DNA from: Ezakiella peruensis
GTDB taxonomy: Bacteria; Bacillota; Clostridia; Tissierellales; Peptoniphilaceae
Assembly: GCF_900215725.1 (NCBI RefSeq)
Contig: NZ_LT962469.1
Location: forward strand, 334,068-372,808
Length of the DNA: 38,741 bases
Reading direction: 5' to 3'
Of this stretch, positions 14,517-23,993 are shown piece after piece (positions within the stretch are counted from its first letter, which is position 1; each line of letters begins with the position of its first letter). The notes beneath the pieces are model-generated. The model had not been told where the DNA came from. It saw nothing but the letters and a program-made list of their open reading frames with translations, and searched no databases. The translations under genes and the position numbers were made by a program.

Positions 14517-14936
14517 ATGAAAAACAAAAAGCCGGTTATGGTTTTAGGTGTTATTGGTTCTGACTGTCACGCAGTTGGACTAAAGATCCTGGACCATGCA
14601 TTTAAAGAGGCGGGTTTTGAAGTAGTTAATATCGGAGTATTATCTCCTCAAGAAGACTTCATCAATGCCGCAGTTGAAACAAACGCTGATGTTATTTGCG
14701 TTAGCTCCCTTTATGGTCAAGGCGAACTTGACGTTATGGGCATGAGAGACAAGATGAATGAAGCAGGTCTTGACGATGTGCTTTTATACATCGGAGGCAA
14801 TGTTGTTGTTGGTAAGCAAAACTGGGAAGAAGTCAAAGAAAGATTTATCAAGATGGGCTTCGACAGGGTTTATCCACCAGGAACTTCACCAGAAACTACA
14901 ATCAAAGATTTAAAAGAAGACTTAAAGATTCAATAA
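14517..14936 (+). CDS. glmS: Glutamate mutase sigma (S) subunit, B12-binding
   Basis: Small subunit of adenosylcobalamin-dependent glutamate mutase, which turns L-glutamate into (2S,3S)-3-methylaspartate. The 139 residues form one Rossmann-like cobalamin domain. The base-off/His-on motif DxHxxG is D16-C-H18-A-V-G21, and the SLYGQGE and YIGGN blocks are typical of clostridial MutS. The ATG at 14517 is chosen over one 12 nt upstream because that earlier ATG overlaps the GGAGGT ribosome binding site. It is the first gene of a nine-step cassette; the E subunit lies two genes on. Confidence 0.96.
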   Translation: MKNKKPVMVLGVIGSDCHAVGLKILDHAFKEAGFEVVNIGVLSPQEDFINAAVETNADVICVSSLYGQGELDVMGMRDKMNEAGLDDVLLYIGGNVVVGKQNWEEVKERFIKMGFDRVYPPGTSPETTIKDLKEDLKIQ

Positions 14937-14960
14937 TTAAAAGGAAGACTTATTAAAGAG

Positions 14961-16418
14961 ATGAAAACTTATCTATTTTTAGATTTTGGTAGCACATTTA
15001 CGAAACTTACATTAGTAGACATTGAAAAAGAAGAGATTGTAGCAACGGCTAAGAGCTATACGACTGTTGCCACTGATGTTACCGAGGGGTATCAAAAGGC
15101 CCTTGAGGCATTAAACGCTCAAGTGAAGGAACCTTATGAGGTGGTTAAGAAGCTTGCGTGTTCATCAGCGGCTGGCGGTCTAAAGATGGTTTCAATTGGC
15201 CTTGTGCCTGATCTGACTGCAGAGGCCGCAAAGCGGGCTGCACTTGGAGCTGGCGCTAGGGTTATTGCAAACTATGCTTACAAGCTAAACAATATGGAGT
15301 TTGACGAAATCAAGAGATTAAACCCAGACATAGTGCTACTGGCTGGCGGAACTGACGGCGGAAATTCAGAAACCATTATTCACAACGCCCAAGGTCTTGC
15401 CGACCATGGAGTTAAGTTTCCAATAGTTGTCGCTGGCAACAAGGCTGCTTACGATGAAATTAAAAAGATTTTTGATGGCAAGGTAGATTACTATTTTACC
15501 GAAAATGTCATGCCAAAGTTAAACGAAATCAATGTTGATCCAGCCCGTGAAGAGATCCGCGAGATTTTTATGAAAAACATTACCAAGGCCCGTGGTATGG
15601 CCAACGTGGAAGATGAAATTTCCCAAGTTGCTATGCCTACACCTCAATCTGTTTTGAAGGCAGCTGAGGCTTTGGCTCAAGGATCCAATGACGAAGATGG
15701 CATTGGAGATTTATTGGTAGTTGACGTTGGAGGAGCTACGACAGACATTCACTCACTTGGTTACGGGGACCCAACTAAGCCTGGCGTATTTACCGTTGGA
15801 CTTGAAGAACCTTTTGCCAAGAGAACTGTTGAAGGTGACTTGGGTATGCGTTACTCAGCTATGAGCGTTTATGAAGCTGCAGGCAACAGGATGGTCAGAC
15901 GCTACTTGAATACAAGTGGCATCGATGTTGAAGGCGAATTTATGAAACGCTACACCAATACATCTTTCGTTTCAACTGATCAAAAGGACATTGACTTTGA
16001 TGAGACCATTGCAAAGATTTGCGTGGACTTGTCAGTTAAACGCCACGCTGGAGTTGTTGAGCCAGTTTACTCACCTATGGGAGTTGTCTATTCACAAAGG
16101 GGTAAGGACCTTAGCGAGGTAAAGACCATTATTGGTACTGGCGGAGTTATTGTAAACTCAAAGAATTATTCAGAAATTTTAAAGGCAGCTCAGTTTAGGG
16201 CAGACGATTTAAATAGTCTAAAGCCAAGGCAACCAAAGCTCTATTTGGATAAGTCTTATATTCTATCAAGCATGGGTTTGTTAACAATGATTGATAAAAA
16301 TATGGCAATTAGGATGATGAAGAAATATATTATAGATTTAGGTGGAGTTGACACTGTAGGCTTTGATGTAGACGAGCCTGAGTATACTGATGTAGAACAA
16401 CTTAACTGCCACCATTAA
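14961..16418 (+). CDS. glmL: Glutamate mutase reactivating ATPase (GlmL/MutL)
   Basis: 485-residue ATPase of the actin/hexokinase fold, the usual third gene of glutamate mutase loci. It is thought to reactivate or maintain the B12 enzyme by exchanging damaged cofactor. Phosphate-binding motif 1 is DFGSTFTK (8-15) and motif 2 is VDVGGATTDIHS from about residue 254. The order S-L-E is the classical clostridial order. AAGGAAG lies 13 nt before the ATG and AAAGAG closer; both are weaker than the site of glmS, so translation may depend on the upstream gene 24 nt away. Confidence 0.94.
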   Translation: MKTYLFLDFGSTFTKLTLVDIEKEEIVATAKSYTTVATDVTEGYQKALEALNAQVKEPYEVVKKLACSSAAGGLKMVSIGLVPDLTAEAAKRAALGAGARVIANYAYKLNNMEFDEIKRLNPDIVLLAGGTDGGNSETIIHNAQGLADHGVKFPIVVAGNKAAYDEIKKIFDGKVDYYFTENVMPKLNEINVDPAREEIREIFMKNITKARGMANVEDEISQVAMPTPQSVLKAAEALAQGSNDEDGIGDLLVVDVGGATTDIHSLGYGDPTKPGVFTVGLEEPFAKRTVEGDLGMRYSAMSVYEAAGNRMVRRYLNTSGIDVEGEFMKRYTNTSFVSTDQKDIDFDETIAKICVDLSVKRHAGVVEPVYSPMGVVYSQRGKDLSEVKTIIGTGGVIVNSKNYSEILKAAQFRADDLNSLKPRQPKLYLDKSYILSSMGLLTMIDKNMAIRMMKKYIIDLGGVDTVGFDVDEPEYTDVEQLNCHH

Positions 16419-16434
16419 ATGATGAGGAGATAAT

Positions 16435-17898
16435 ATGAATTTAAAAAATAAAAGATGGACCGATGAAGAATTTTTCGGCTTAAGAGAGGAAGTTCTTAAG
16501 GGTTGGCCAACAGGTAAGGACGTAGACCTTCAAGAGGCAATCGACTACTTAAAGGCCCTTCCAGATAGCAAAAACTTTGCTAAGAAACTTGAAAAAGCAA
16601 AAGAAGAAGGCAGAACTCTTGCCCAACCAAGAGCTGGTGTTGCTCTTATCGAAGACCACATTGTACTTTTGAAGCACTTGCAAGACGAAGGTGGAGCAGA
16701 CCTTCTACCAAGTACAATTGACGCTTATTCCAGACAAAACAGATATGAAGAATGCCAAAAGGGTATTGATGAATCCAAAAAAGCTGGCCGTTCATTACTT
16801 AACGGTTTCCCAGGGGTTAACCACGGGGTAGCAGGATCCAGAAGAGTTGTAGAAGCTGTGGACCTACCACTTGAAATGAGACACGGCACACCTGACTCCA
16901 GACTACTTGCAGAAATCATGCACGCTGGTGGATTTACATCCAACGAAGGTGGCGGAATCTCTTACAACATTCCATATGCAAAAGCTGTTTCAATCGAAAA
17001 ATCTTTATATGACTGGCAATATTGCGACAGACTTGTTGGCTTCTATGAAGAAAACGGTGTTCAAATCAACAGAGAACCATTTGGACCTCTAACAGGAACA
17101 CTTTGCCCACCAAGTACTTCAAACGCAGTTGCAATTATCGAAGCACTTTTAGCTGCTGAACAAGGTGTAAAGAGTATCACAGTTGGTTACGGCCAATGCG
17201 GTAACTTAATCCAAGACGTAGCTGCTATTAGAGCTCTTGAAGAACAAACAGAAGCATACATGAAGCACTATGGCTACAATGATGTAGTTATTACAACAGT
17301 TTTCCACCAATGGATGGGCGGCTTCCCACAAGACGAAGCCAAGGCATTTGGCGTTATCTCATGGGGTAGTGCGACTGCAGCTTTAGCTGGAGCAACAAAA
17401 GTTATAGTTAAGACTCCACACGAAGCTATCGGTATCCCAACCAAGGAAGCAAACGCAGATGGTATCAAGGCAACCAAGATGGTTCTAAACATGCTTGAAG
17501 GACAAAAACTTCCAATGAGTGATAGACTCAAAGAAGAAATTGAACTCATCAAGGCTGAAACCAAATGCATGTTAGACAAATTATTTGAACTTGGCATGGG
17601 CGACCTAGCAGTTGGTACTGTTAAGGGCTTCGAAGCAGGTATTGTTGATATTCCATTCGGACCTTCAAAATATAATAAGGGACTTATGATGCCAGCCAGA
17701 GACTTTGAAGGCTGTGTAAGATATCTAGAAACTGGTAATATTCCATTTACCAAGGAAATTAAAGACATTAACAGGTCAAAACTCGAAAGACGTGGTAAGG
17801 ATGAAAACAGAGAAGTTAGCTTCCAAATGACCGTTGATGATATATTTGCAGTTGGCTTTGGTAAGCTAATTGGCAGACCAAATCAAACCAATAAATAA
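16435..17898 (+). CDS. glmE: Glutamate mutase epsilon (E) subunit
   Basis: 487 residues, catalytic TIM-barrel subunit. The substrate residues known from the Clostridium cochlearium enzyme fall at the same numbers here: Arg66, Arg100 and Arg149 (the three arginines that hold the two carboxylates), Glu171, Tyr177 and Tyr181. It works with GlmS as a heterotetramer around adenosylcobalamin. The 16-nt gap from glmL and the GAGGAG site indicate one transcript. All landmarks are intact, so an active enzyme is expected. Confidence 0.97.
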   Translation: MNLKNKRWTDEEFFGLREEVLKGWPTGKDVDLQEAIDYLKALPDSKNFAKKLEKAKEEGRTLAQPRAGVALIEDHIVLLKHLQDEGGADLLPSTIDAYSRQNRYEECQKGIDESKKAGRSLLNGFPGVNHGVAGSRRVVEAVDLPLEMRHGTPDSRLLAEIMHAGGFTSNEGGGISYNIPYAKAVSIEKSLYDWQYCDRLVGFYEENGVQINREPFGPLTGTLCPPSTSNAVAIIEALLAAEQGVKSITVGYGQCGNLIQDVAAIRALEEQTEAYMKHYGYNDVVITTVFHQWMGGFPQDEAKAFGVISWGSATAALAGATKVIVKTPHEAIGIPTKEANADGIKATKMVLNMLEGQKLPMSDRLKEEIELIKAETKCMLDKLFELGMGDLAVGTVKGFEAGIVDIPFGPSKYNKGLMMPARDFEGCVRYLETGNIPFTKEIKDINRSKLERRGKDENREVSFQMTVDDIFAVGFGKLIGRPNQTNK

Positions 17899-17928
17899 TT
17901 TTTTAAAACAAAAAAAGGAGTATGTATT

Positions 17929-19176
17929 ATGAAAATAGTTGATGTAGTAGCAAGCGCCGGTAAAACAGGTTTTTACTTTGACGACCAAAAAGCAATCAAG
18001 ATGGGGGCAGGACATGACGGAATGTTCTATGTTGGAGAACCACAAACAGAAGGTTTTACAAAAATCAGAATTCCTGGCGAATCAATTTCTGTAATGCTAA
18101 TTTTGGATGATGGACAAGTTGCCTTTGGTGACTGTGCAGCAGTTCAATATTCAGGAGCAGGTGGACGTGACCCACTATTCCTAGCAGAAGATTATATCCC
18201 TCTAATCGAAGGAGAAATCAGAGACCACTTAATTGGCAAAGAATTAAATTCATTCAAAGAATTAGCTGAAGAATTTGACCACCTACAAGTAGACGGCCAC
18301 AGACTTCACACAGCTATCAGATACGGAATTACACAAGCTTTACTAGATGCTGTTGCAAAAGCAAAACACGTCACAAGAGCTGAAGTTGTTCGCGACGAAT
18401 ACAAGACAGGCGAAGAAATCAAGAGAGTTCCAATCTTTGCTCAATCAGGTGACGACAGATATTCAAACGCTGACAAGATGATCATCAAAGAAGCAGACGT
18501 TCTACCACACGGACTTTTCAACAACGTTGAAGAAAAGACAGGTAAAAACGGTGAACTACTTCTAGAATACATCGAATGGCTAAGAGATAGAATTATCGAA
18601 CACAGGGCAAGAAAAGACTACAACCCAATCTTCCACATCGACGTTTACGGTACAATCGGTGACTTCACAGGTAACGACGTAGACAAGATGGCTGAATACA
18701 TGAAGAAGGTTGAAGCTGCTGCAAAACCATTTGCTATCAGAATCGAAGGACCAATGGATATGGGTGACAAGGACAAACAAATCGAAGTTCTAGCAGCCCT
18801 AACCAAGAGACTTGACGCTGACGGAACAAAGGTTGAACTTGTAGCTGACGAATGGTGCAATACACTTGAAGACATCAAAGCTTTTGTTGACGCAGGAGCA
18901 GGTCATGTTATTCAAATTAAAACTCCTGACCTAGGTGGTATCAACAACACAATCGAAGCTGTTAAATACTGCAAAGACAATAATGTTGGTGCTTACTGCG
19001 GCGGTACATGTAACGAAACAAGCCGTTCAGCAGAAATCCTAACAAACATTTCAATGGCAACAGGTGCCCTCCAACAACTTGCTAAACCAGGCATGGGAGT
19101 TGACGAAGGTATCATGCTTGTAAACAACGAAATGTCTAGGGTTGAACGCCTAGTTAAAATGAGACAAGCAAAATAA
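17929..19176 (+). CDS. mal: Methylaspartate ammonia-lyase
   Basis: Removes ammonia from (2S,3S)-3-methylaspartate to give mesaconate. The 415 residues belong to the enolase superfamily. Catalytic His194 and Lys331, Gln329 next to it, and the Mg2+ ligands Asp238, Glu273 and Asp307 all stand at the positions known from the Clostridium tetanomorphum enzyme. AAAAGGAG precedes the ATG. A strong hairpin without a T run follows the gene and separates it from the mesaconase pair, so mRNA levels may differ on the two sides. Confidence 0.97.
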   Translation: MKIVDVVASAGKTGFYFDDQKAIKMGAGHDGMFYVGEPQTEGFTKIRIPGESISVMLILDDGQVAFGDCAAVQYSGAGGRDPLFLAEDYIPLIEGEIRDHLIGKELNSFKELAEEFDHLQVDGHRLHTAIRYGITQALLDAVAKAKHVTRAEVVRDEYKTGEEIKRVPIFAQSGDDRYSNADKMIIKEADVLPHGLFNNVEEKTGKNGELLLEYIEWLRDRIIEHRARKDYNPIFHIDVYGTIGDFTGNDVDKMAEYMKKVEAAAKPFAIRIEGPMDMGDKDKQIEVLAALTKRLDADGTKVELVADEWCNTLEDIKAFVDAGAGHVIQIKTPDLGGINNTIEAVKYCKDNNVGAYCGGTCNETSRSAEILTNISMATGALQQLAKPGMGVDEGIMLVNNEMSRVERLVKMRQAK

Positions 19177-19190
19177 ATATTAAAAATATA

Positions 19191-19217
19191 TAGGGGGCTT
19201 TATTTTAAAGCCCTCTA
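19191..19217 (+). other. Intercistronic hairpin between mal and the mesaconase genes
   Basis: TAGGGGGCTTTA (19191-19202), loop TTT, TAAAGCCCTCTA (19206-19217): a 12-bp stem with one G-T pair. No T run follows; the next ribosome binding site GGGAGGT begins nine bases later. It looks like an mRNA-processing or stability element, or a leaky terminator. Confidence 0.65.
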
Positions 19218-19237
19218 TTACTAATGGGAGGTATTTA

Positions 19238-20083
19238 ATGAAGGTTATTAATGCAAAAGATATAACACAAGCAGTTAAAGATATGTGTATACATATGAAC
19301 TTTGTGCTTCCAGATGATGTTATGAAAGTTTTAAAAGAAAGAAGAGATGCTGAAGATTGGCAACTTGCAAAAGATACTCTATCAACCATCATTGAAAACG
19401 ATGAGTTGGCAGAAAACAAGTCCATTCCAATGTGCCAAGATACAGGTCTTACTGTTGTCTTTGTAAAGATGGGTCAAAATGTTAAGATTGAAGGTGGCTT
19501 TATCGAAGACGCCATCAACGAAGGCATTAGACAAGGTTACGAAGAAGGTTACTTAAGAAAGTCCATGGTCAAAGATCCAATTAGACGCGAAAACACCAAG
19601 GACAATACTCCAGGCGTTATCTATTATGATATGGTTCCTGAAGAAGATCATTTTGAAATTACTGTTGCAGCCAAGGGCTTCGGCAGTGAAAATATGTCCA
19701 GACAAAAAATGTTAAGACCTGCTGATGGCCTTGACGGCGTTGTTGATTTTATTATTGAAACAGCAGCTATGGCAGGACCAAACGCTTGCCCACCAATCGT
19801 ACTTGGCGTTGGCATCGGCGGAACCTTCGACAGGTCAGCAGTCCTTGCCAAAAAAGCTCTGATGAGACCAATGGATTCATACAATCCTGATGAATTCTAC
19901 AAGGACCTTGAAATCAAACTTCAAGAAAAAATCAACGAGCTTGGCATTGGGCCTCAAGGTTTTGGCGGCAAGACCACCTGCCTCAGGGTTCTTATCGAAA
20001 CATATCCAACTCATATTGCAGGCCTACCAGTATCTGTCAACGTAAACTGCCACGCAGTTAGACACGAAACCAAGGTATTTTAA
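19238..20083 (+). CDS. Class I fumarase-type hydratase, alpha subunit (probable mesaconase)
   Basis: 281 residues, N-terminal half of the two-subunit, iron-sulfur class I fumarase/tartrate dehydratase family. Three cysteines in conserved settings, PMCQDTG (about 66), GPNACPPIV (about 184) and KTTCLRV (about 248), are the expected 4Fe-4S ligands. The family hydrates fumarate, and some members also hydrate mesaconate. Its place between methylaspartate ammonia-lyase and citramalate lyase makes mesaconate to (S)-citramalate the likely reaction; this comes from context. The cluster is probably oxygen-sensitive, in line with an anaerobe. Confidence 0.92.
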   Translation: MKVINAKDITQAVKDMCIHMNFVLPDDVMKVLKERRDAEDWQLAKDTLSTIIENDELAENKSIPMCQDTGLTVVFVKMGQNVKIEGGFIEDAINEGIRQGYEEGYLRKSMVKDPIRRENTKDNTPGVIYYDMVPEEDHFEITVAAKGFGSENMSRQKMLRPADGLDGVVDFIIETAAMAGPNACPPIVLGVGIGGTFDRSAVLAKKALMRPMDSYNPDEFYKDLEIKLQEKINELGIGPQGFGGKTTCLRVLIETYPTHIAGLPVSVNVNCHAVRHETKVF

Positions 20084-20095
20084 GAGAGGTGCATA

Positions 20096-20653
20096 ATGAT
20101 TAAAATTGAAACTCCATTCACAAGAGAAAAACTTGCAGACCTTAAAGCAGGGGACAACGTTTTAATTTCTGGCGTTATCTATACAGCTCGTGACGCTGCT
20201 CACAAGAGACTCGTTGATGACCACGCAGCTGGCCGCGACCTTCCATTCGATCCAAAGGGAGCATGCATTTATTATGTAGGGCCAACACCTACAGCTCCTG
20301 GCCAAGTTATCGGCAGCGCTGGACCAACCAGTTCATATCGTATGGACCCATTCTCACCAATCATGATGGACCTGGGTGCCATTGGCATGATCGGCAAGGG
20401 CAGACGCAACCAAGAAGTTATAGATAAAATCAAAGAAACAGGTGCAGTTTATTTTGCAGCCATTGGTGGCGCAGCTGCTATTATCAAGGACAGGATCAAG
20501 GAATGCGAAATCATCGCTTACGACGACCTTGGTGCTGAAGCTGTCAGGAGACTAGTTGTCAAAGACTTCCCAGCAACAGTTATTATCGACAGCAAGGGCA
20601 ACAACCTTTATGAAATGGGAGTAGAGGAGTATCTATCATGGAAGCAAAAATAG
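20096..20653 (+). CDS. Class I fumarase-type hydratase, beta subunit (probable mesaconase)
   Basis: 185 residues, the C-terminal swivel half of the same enzyme. The blocks LISGVIYTARDAAHKR, CIYYVGPTP and GSAGPTSSYRMD are typical of fumarase beta domains and supply substrate contacts. It begins 12 nt after the alpha gene with its own GAGAGGTG site. The last 16 nt overlap the citD start, which ties mesaconase translation to the citramalate lyase genes. Confidence 0.92.
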   Translation: MIKIETPFTREKLADLKAGDNVLISGVIYTARDAAHKRLVDDHAAGRDLPFDPKGACIYYVGPTPTAPGQVIGSAGPTSSYRMDPFSPIMMDLGAIGMIGKGRRNQEVIDKIKETGAVYFAAIGGAAAIIKDRIKECEIIAYDDLGAEAVRRLVVKDFPATVIIDSKGNNLYEMGVEEYLSWKQK

Positions 20654-20901
20654 TTAAGACAGGCCGTGCAGGTTCACTTGAAAGTAACGACCTAATCGTA
20701 GAAATCGAACCTGCCGATGATCTTATCATTGAAATTAAATCCGTGGTTGAAGATATTTTTAAAGACCAAATTGAAAATGTAGTCAAAAAGACACTCAAGG
20801 ATTTAAATATTGATAAAGCTAAAATTAGAATCGACGATAGGGGCGCACTTGATTTTACCATTAGCGCCAGAGTAGAAACTGCAGTAAAGAGGGCTTTATA
20901 A
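20638..20901 (+). CDS. citD: Citramalate/citrate lyase gamma subunit (acyl carrier protein)
   Basis: 87-residue acyl carrier of the lyase complex. It carries the phosphoribosyl-dephospho-CoA thiol group on a serine; by comparison with the GTLES motif of the Klebsiella protein this is Ser16 in AGSLESND. In this operon the complex most likely works on citramalate rather than citrate. It starts inside the beta hydratase gene after GTAGAGGAG and ends with TAATG shared with citE. Enzymes that make and attach the prosthetic group are not in the window. Confidence 0.93.
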   Translation: MEAKIVKTGRAGSLESNDLIVEIEPADDLIIEIKSVVEDIFKDQIENVVKKTLKDLNIDKAKIRIDDRGALDFTISARVETAVKRAL

Positions 20902-21752
20902 TGAAATACAGGACACTTTTATTTATACCTGGCAACAACCCAGGCATGCTTACAAGCTTAGAAGTGCTTGGAGCAGACGGATATATAATCGACTTGGAAG
21001 ACGCAGTTTCCCTTGACAACAAGGACGCTGCCAGAGACCTGGTCAGATCATTTTTAAAGAACAAAAAGGGCGACCAAGACATCTTTGTCAGGATCAACGC
21101 CCCAGACACAGAATTTTTCGAAGACGATGTCAAGGCCATGCTTGACCTAGACATCAAGGGTTTCGTTTTACCAAAGGCCACCATAGGTTTTGTTAAAGAA
21201 CTCGACGCCTTCTTGGAAGGAACAGATAAAAAATACTATTCCATTATCGAAACTGCGATCTCACTTGAAACTTGCTTTGAAATTGCCAAAGAAGCCAAAC
21301 ATATGCGCGGATTTTTATTAGGCGGCGAAGATATGACCCTTGATCTTGGTGTAAAGAGAACCAAGGAATCCAAGGAAATCGAATACGCCAGACAAAAGGT
21401 AATTGCAGCTGCTAAAGCAAACGGTATTGAAGCAATCGACACACCTTGGACAGATACAGACGACACAGACGGACTTAGAACGGATGCCCTTTATGCCAAG
21501 GCTCTTGGTATGACAGGTAAGGCTCTTATTTCGCCACGTCACGTTGACATCGTTAACGAAGTTTTCTCCCCATCCAAGGAAGATATAGAACACGCCTTTA
21601 GAGTTTTTGAAGCTCTAAAAACTGCCAAGAAGGAAGGCAAGGGAGCCTTCTCACTGGACGGCAAGATGGTAGATAAGCCAGTTATCCTAAGAGCAAGAGA
21701 CAATCTTGTAGCCTCAGGTAACTTTAAGGAGGAATACAATGAACTTATTTAA
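20901..21752 (+). CDS. citE: Citramalate/citrate lyase beta subunit
   Basis: 283 residues, TIM-barrel lyase of the CitE/HpcH family. It splits the citramalyl-acyl carrier thioester to pyruvate and acetyl-acyl carrier; with citrate the product would be oxaloacetate. Marks include LFIPGNNPGML near the start, DLEDAVSLDNKDAAR, VRINAPDTEF and GGEDMTLDLG. It shares one base with citD and overlaps citF by 14 nt, so the three subunits are translated in a chain, as expected for a stoichiometric complex. Confidence 0.93.
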   Translation: MKYRTLLFIPGNNPGMLTSLEVLGADGYIIDLEDAVSLDNKDAARDLVRSFLKNKKGDQDIFVRINAPDTEFFEDDVKAMLDLDIKGFVLPKATIGFVKELDAFLEGTDKKYYSIIETAISLETCFEIAKEAKHMRGFLLGGEDMTLDLGVKRTKESKEIEYARQKVIAAAKANGIEAIDTPWTDTDDTDGLRTDALYAKALGMTGKALISPRHVDIVNEVFSPSKEDIEHAFRVFEALKTAKKEGKGAFSLDGKMVDKPVILRARDNLVASGNFKEEYNELI

Positions 21753-23196
21753 TGATATTAAGTTAGAAAAAAATTATTCTCCAGATAAAACTATTAAAGA
21801 AAATAAACTTGTAGAAAATTTTGACGAGCTCTTTGAAAAACTCGATATCAAAGACGGAGCAAGTTTATCCTTCCACCACCACCTAAGAAATGGTGACTAT
21901 GTATTAAATATGGTTATGGAAGAAGTTCACAAGCGTGGAATCAAAGATATAACTTTGGTTGCCTCATCAATTTTCCCTTGCCACGCACCAATCATTCCAA
22001 TGATTGAAGACGGTACAATTACAAATGTAGTTGCATCTTATATGTCAGGCGATGTTGCCAAGGCCATTTCAAAGGGCGCTTTAAAGGGCAAGGTCCTCAT
22101 GCAAAGTCACGGTGGACGTGCCAAGACCATTATGGATGGGGATGTAAAAATCGATGTTGCATTTATTGCTTCACCTGCTTGCGACATTCGCGGCAATGTA
22201 AGCGCTGTTGACGGAAACGCTTTCTGTGGTACACTTGGATATGCAATTGCAGATTCACTTATGGCCAAGAAGAGGGTCGCCATTACAGATACTCTTATGG
22301 ACCTAGAATCCCACACAGAAATTCCAAGTGAAAGAATCGATTATATTTTAAAGGTCGACTCAATCGGAGATCCAAAGGGAATCGTTTCAGGTACAACTCG
22401 CATTACCAAGGACCCAGTTGGACTTAGAATTGCTCAAAAGGCAGTTGAAGTTATGGTTGCAACTGGCCTGGTAAAAGACGGAATGAACTACCAATCAGGC
22501 GCTGGCGGAGTCAGCCTTGCAGTTACAAAATTCCTGGGCGACTATATGAAGGAAAATGAAATCAAGGGCGGCTTTGCCTCAGGCGGAGTTACAGGCGACC
22601 TTGTAAATATGATGAAGGATGGACTCTTCGACAGAATTTATGACGTCCAATGCTTTGACCTAGTCTCAGCTGAAAATATCAAAGAAGACGACAGACACAT
22701 CTCCATGTCCGCTGAAAAATATGCTTCAGTCGACAGAGACGCAATCGTAAACGGCCTGGACTTTGTTATCTTGGGCGCAACTGAAATCGATACTGACTTT
22801 AACGTAAACGTTATGACCGGCCACGATGGAGTTATCATGGGCGGATCAGGCGGCCACCAAGACACAGCTTATGGTGCCAAGGTCAGCATCATCGTTTCAA
22901 AACTCTTCCAATCCAGAATTCCTACAATTGTCGACCGCGTTGGCGTAATTACAACTCCAGGTTCAACCATTGATATTTTGGTAACAGAAAGAGGAGTTGC
23001 CGTTAACGACAGAAGAGACGACATCAAAAAAGCTCTTGATGAAGCAAATGTAAAATATATGACCATCAGCGAATTAAAGAAGATTCAAGATTCATATATT
23101 GGCGACTTTAAAATAAATCCTAAAGAAGGAAGGAGAGTCATCGGCTATAGTGAGTACCGCGACGGTACAATTATAGACGAGATTTACGAAGTTTAA
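21739..23196 (+). CDS. citF: Citramalate/citrate lyase alpha subunit (acyl transferase)
   Basis: 485 residues, a CoA-transferase-fold subunit that exchanges the acetyl group on the carrier protein for the citramalyl (or citryl) group and releases acetate. Recognisable blocks are SFHHHLRNGDYVL near 44-56, GGRAKTIMDGD, SPACDIRGN, GAGGVSLAV, SGGVTGDLV and GGSGGHQDTA. AAGGAGG lies inside citE, just before the ATG. It closes the methylaspartate route, giving acetate and pyruvate from glutamate. Its stop is shared with the cvfB-like gene. Confidence 0.93.
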   Translation: MNLFNDIKLEKNYSPDKTIKENKLVENFDELFEKLDIKDGASLSFHHHLRNGDYVLNMVMEEVHKRGIKDITLVASSIFPCHAPIIPMIEDGTITNVVASYMSGDVAKAISKGALKGKVLMQSHGGRAKTIMDGDVKIDVAFIASPACDIRGNVSAVDGNAFCGTLGYAIADSLMAKKRVAITDTLMDLESHTEIPSERIDYILKVDSIGDPKGIVSGTTRITKDPVGLRIAQKAVEVMVATGLVKDGMNYQSGAGGVSLAVTKFLGDYMKENEIKGGFASGGVTGDLVNMMKDGLFDRIYDVQCFDLVSAENIKEDDRHISMSAEKYASVDRDAIVNGLDFVILGATEIDTDFNVNVMTGHDGVIMGGSGGHQDTAYGAKVSIIVSKLFQSRIPTIVDRVGVITTPGSTIDILVTERGVAVNDRRDDIKKALDEANVKYMTISELKKIQDSYIGDFKINPKEGRRVIGYSEYRDGTIIDEIYEV

Positions 23197-23993
23197 TGAT
23201 AGGTAAAATTATAAAATTTACAAATGAGGGTGCAATCGTCAACGTAAAGGGTGACGATTTTACCCTTTTAAGGGGAACCTTTAAAAATGTGGACCTGGGC
23301 GATGAAATCGAAGTTGAAATCGCCGACAAAAATGCAGGCACAGTCGTGCCCGTCGACTTTTTACCCCATGAAGGCGAGCTCAGATTCTACAGGGTTTGCG
23401 ACAAGACCAAGTTTGGATATTTTTTAGATATAAATATGCCAAGTGATCTTTTCGTGCCCTTTGCCCACTCATATCCCAATGTTAAAAAGGGCGATATGGT
23501 CGCAGTAGCCATCAAGCGTGATCGTGAAGGCAGACTCTACGGGTCCATGAAAGTGGCGGAGGCCCTGAGCCCTGACCATGAATATAAAGAAAACGACCAT
23601 GTATCTGGCACAGTTTATTCAATCAAAAAAGGCCTGGGAGTTTTTGTCGCCGTTGACAACAAATACGACTCCTTGATTCGTCAAAGAGAAGTAAATCGTG
23701 CCTACGAAATCGGCGACCATATAGAAGCACGCGTTGCAGAAGTTTTGCCCGATGGCAAGATGACTTTATCCTTTAGAGAGAGAGCCCACTTGCAGATTGA
23801 CCAAGATTCCGTTATAATAATGGAAGAGTTATTAAAACATCCGGAAATCGCTGTCGGCGACAAATCAAGTCCGGAAGAAATCTACGAACGGTTCGGTCTA
23901 AGCAAGCAAGCTTTTAAAAGAGCCATTGGCAGATTAAAAAAGCAAGGGCTCATAAAAATTGGGCCTCGCAATATAAGGAGGATAGAAGATTGA
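23196..23993 (+). CDS. cvfB: CvfB/YitL-type S1-domain RNA-binding protein
   Basis: 265 residues. It has three beta-barrel segments (about 1-60, 62-125 and 140-205; the later two are S1-like, with FGYFLDINMPSDLFVP and GTVYSIKKGLGVFVAVDNKYDSLI) and a winged helix at about 212-265 (PEEIYERFGLSKQAFKRAIGRLKKQGLI). This is the layout of CvfB, an RNA-binding regulator that affects virulence-factor expression in Staphylococcus. It shares one base with the citF stop, so it is co-translated with a metabolic operon. Whether it controls this mRNA is open. Confidence 0.88.
   Translation: MIGKIIKFTNEGAIVNVKGDDFTLLRGTFKNVDLGDEIEVEIADKNAGTVVPVDFLPHEGELRFYRVCDKTKFGYFLDINMPSDLFVPFAHSYPNVKKGDMVAVAIKRDREGRLYGSMKVAEALSPDHEYKENDHVSGTVYSIKKGLGVFVAVDNKYDSLIRQREVNRAYEIGDHIEARVAEVLPDGKMTLSFRERAHLQIDQDSVIIMEELLKHPEIAVGDKSSPEEIYERFGLSKQAFKRAIGRLKKQGLIKIGPRNIRRIED

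Noticed and set aside
17274-17768. 164-codon frame opposite glmE
   Set aside because: Antisense shadow of a highly conserved enzyme gene; no start signals and no family resemblance.
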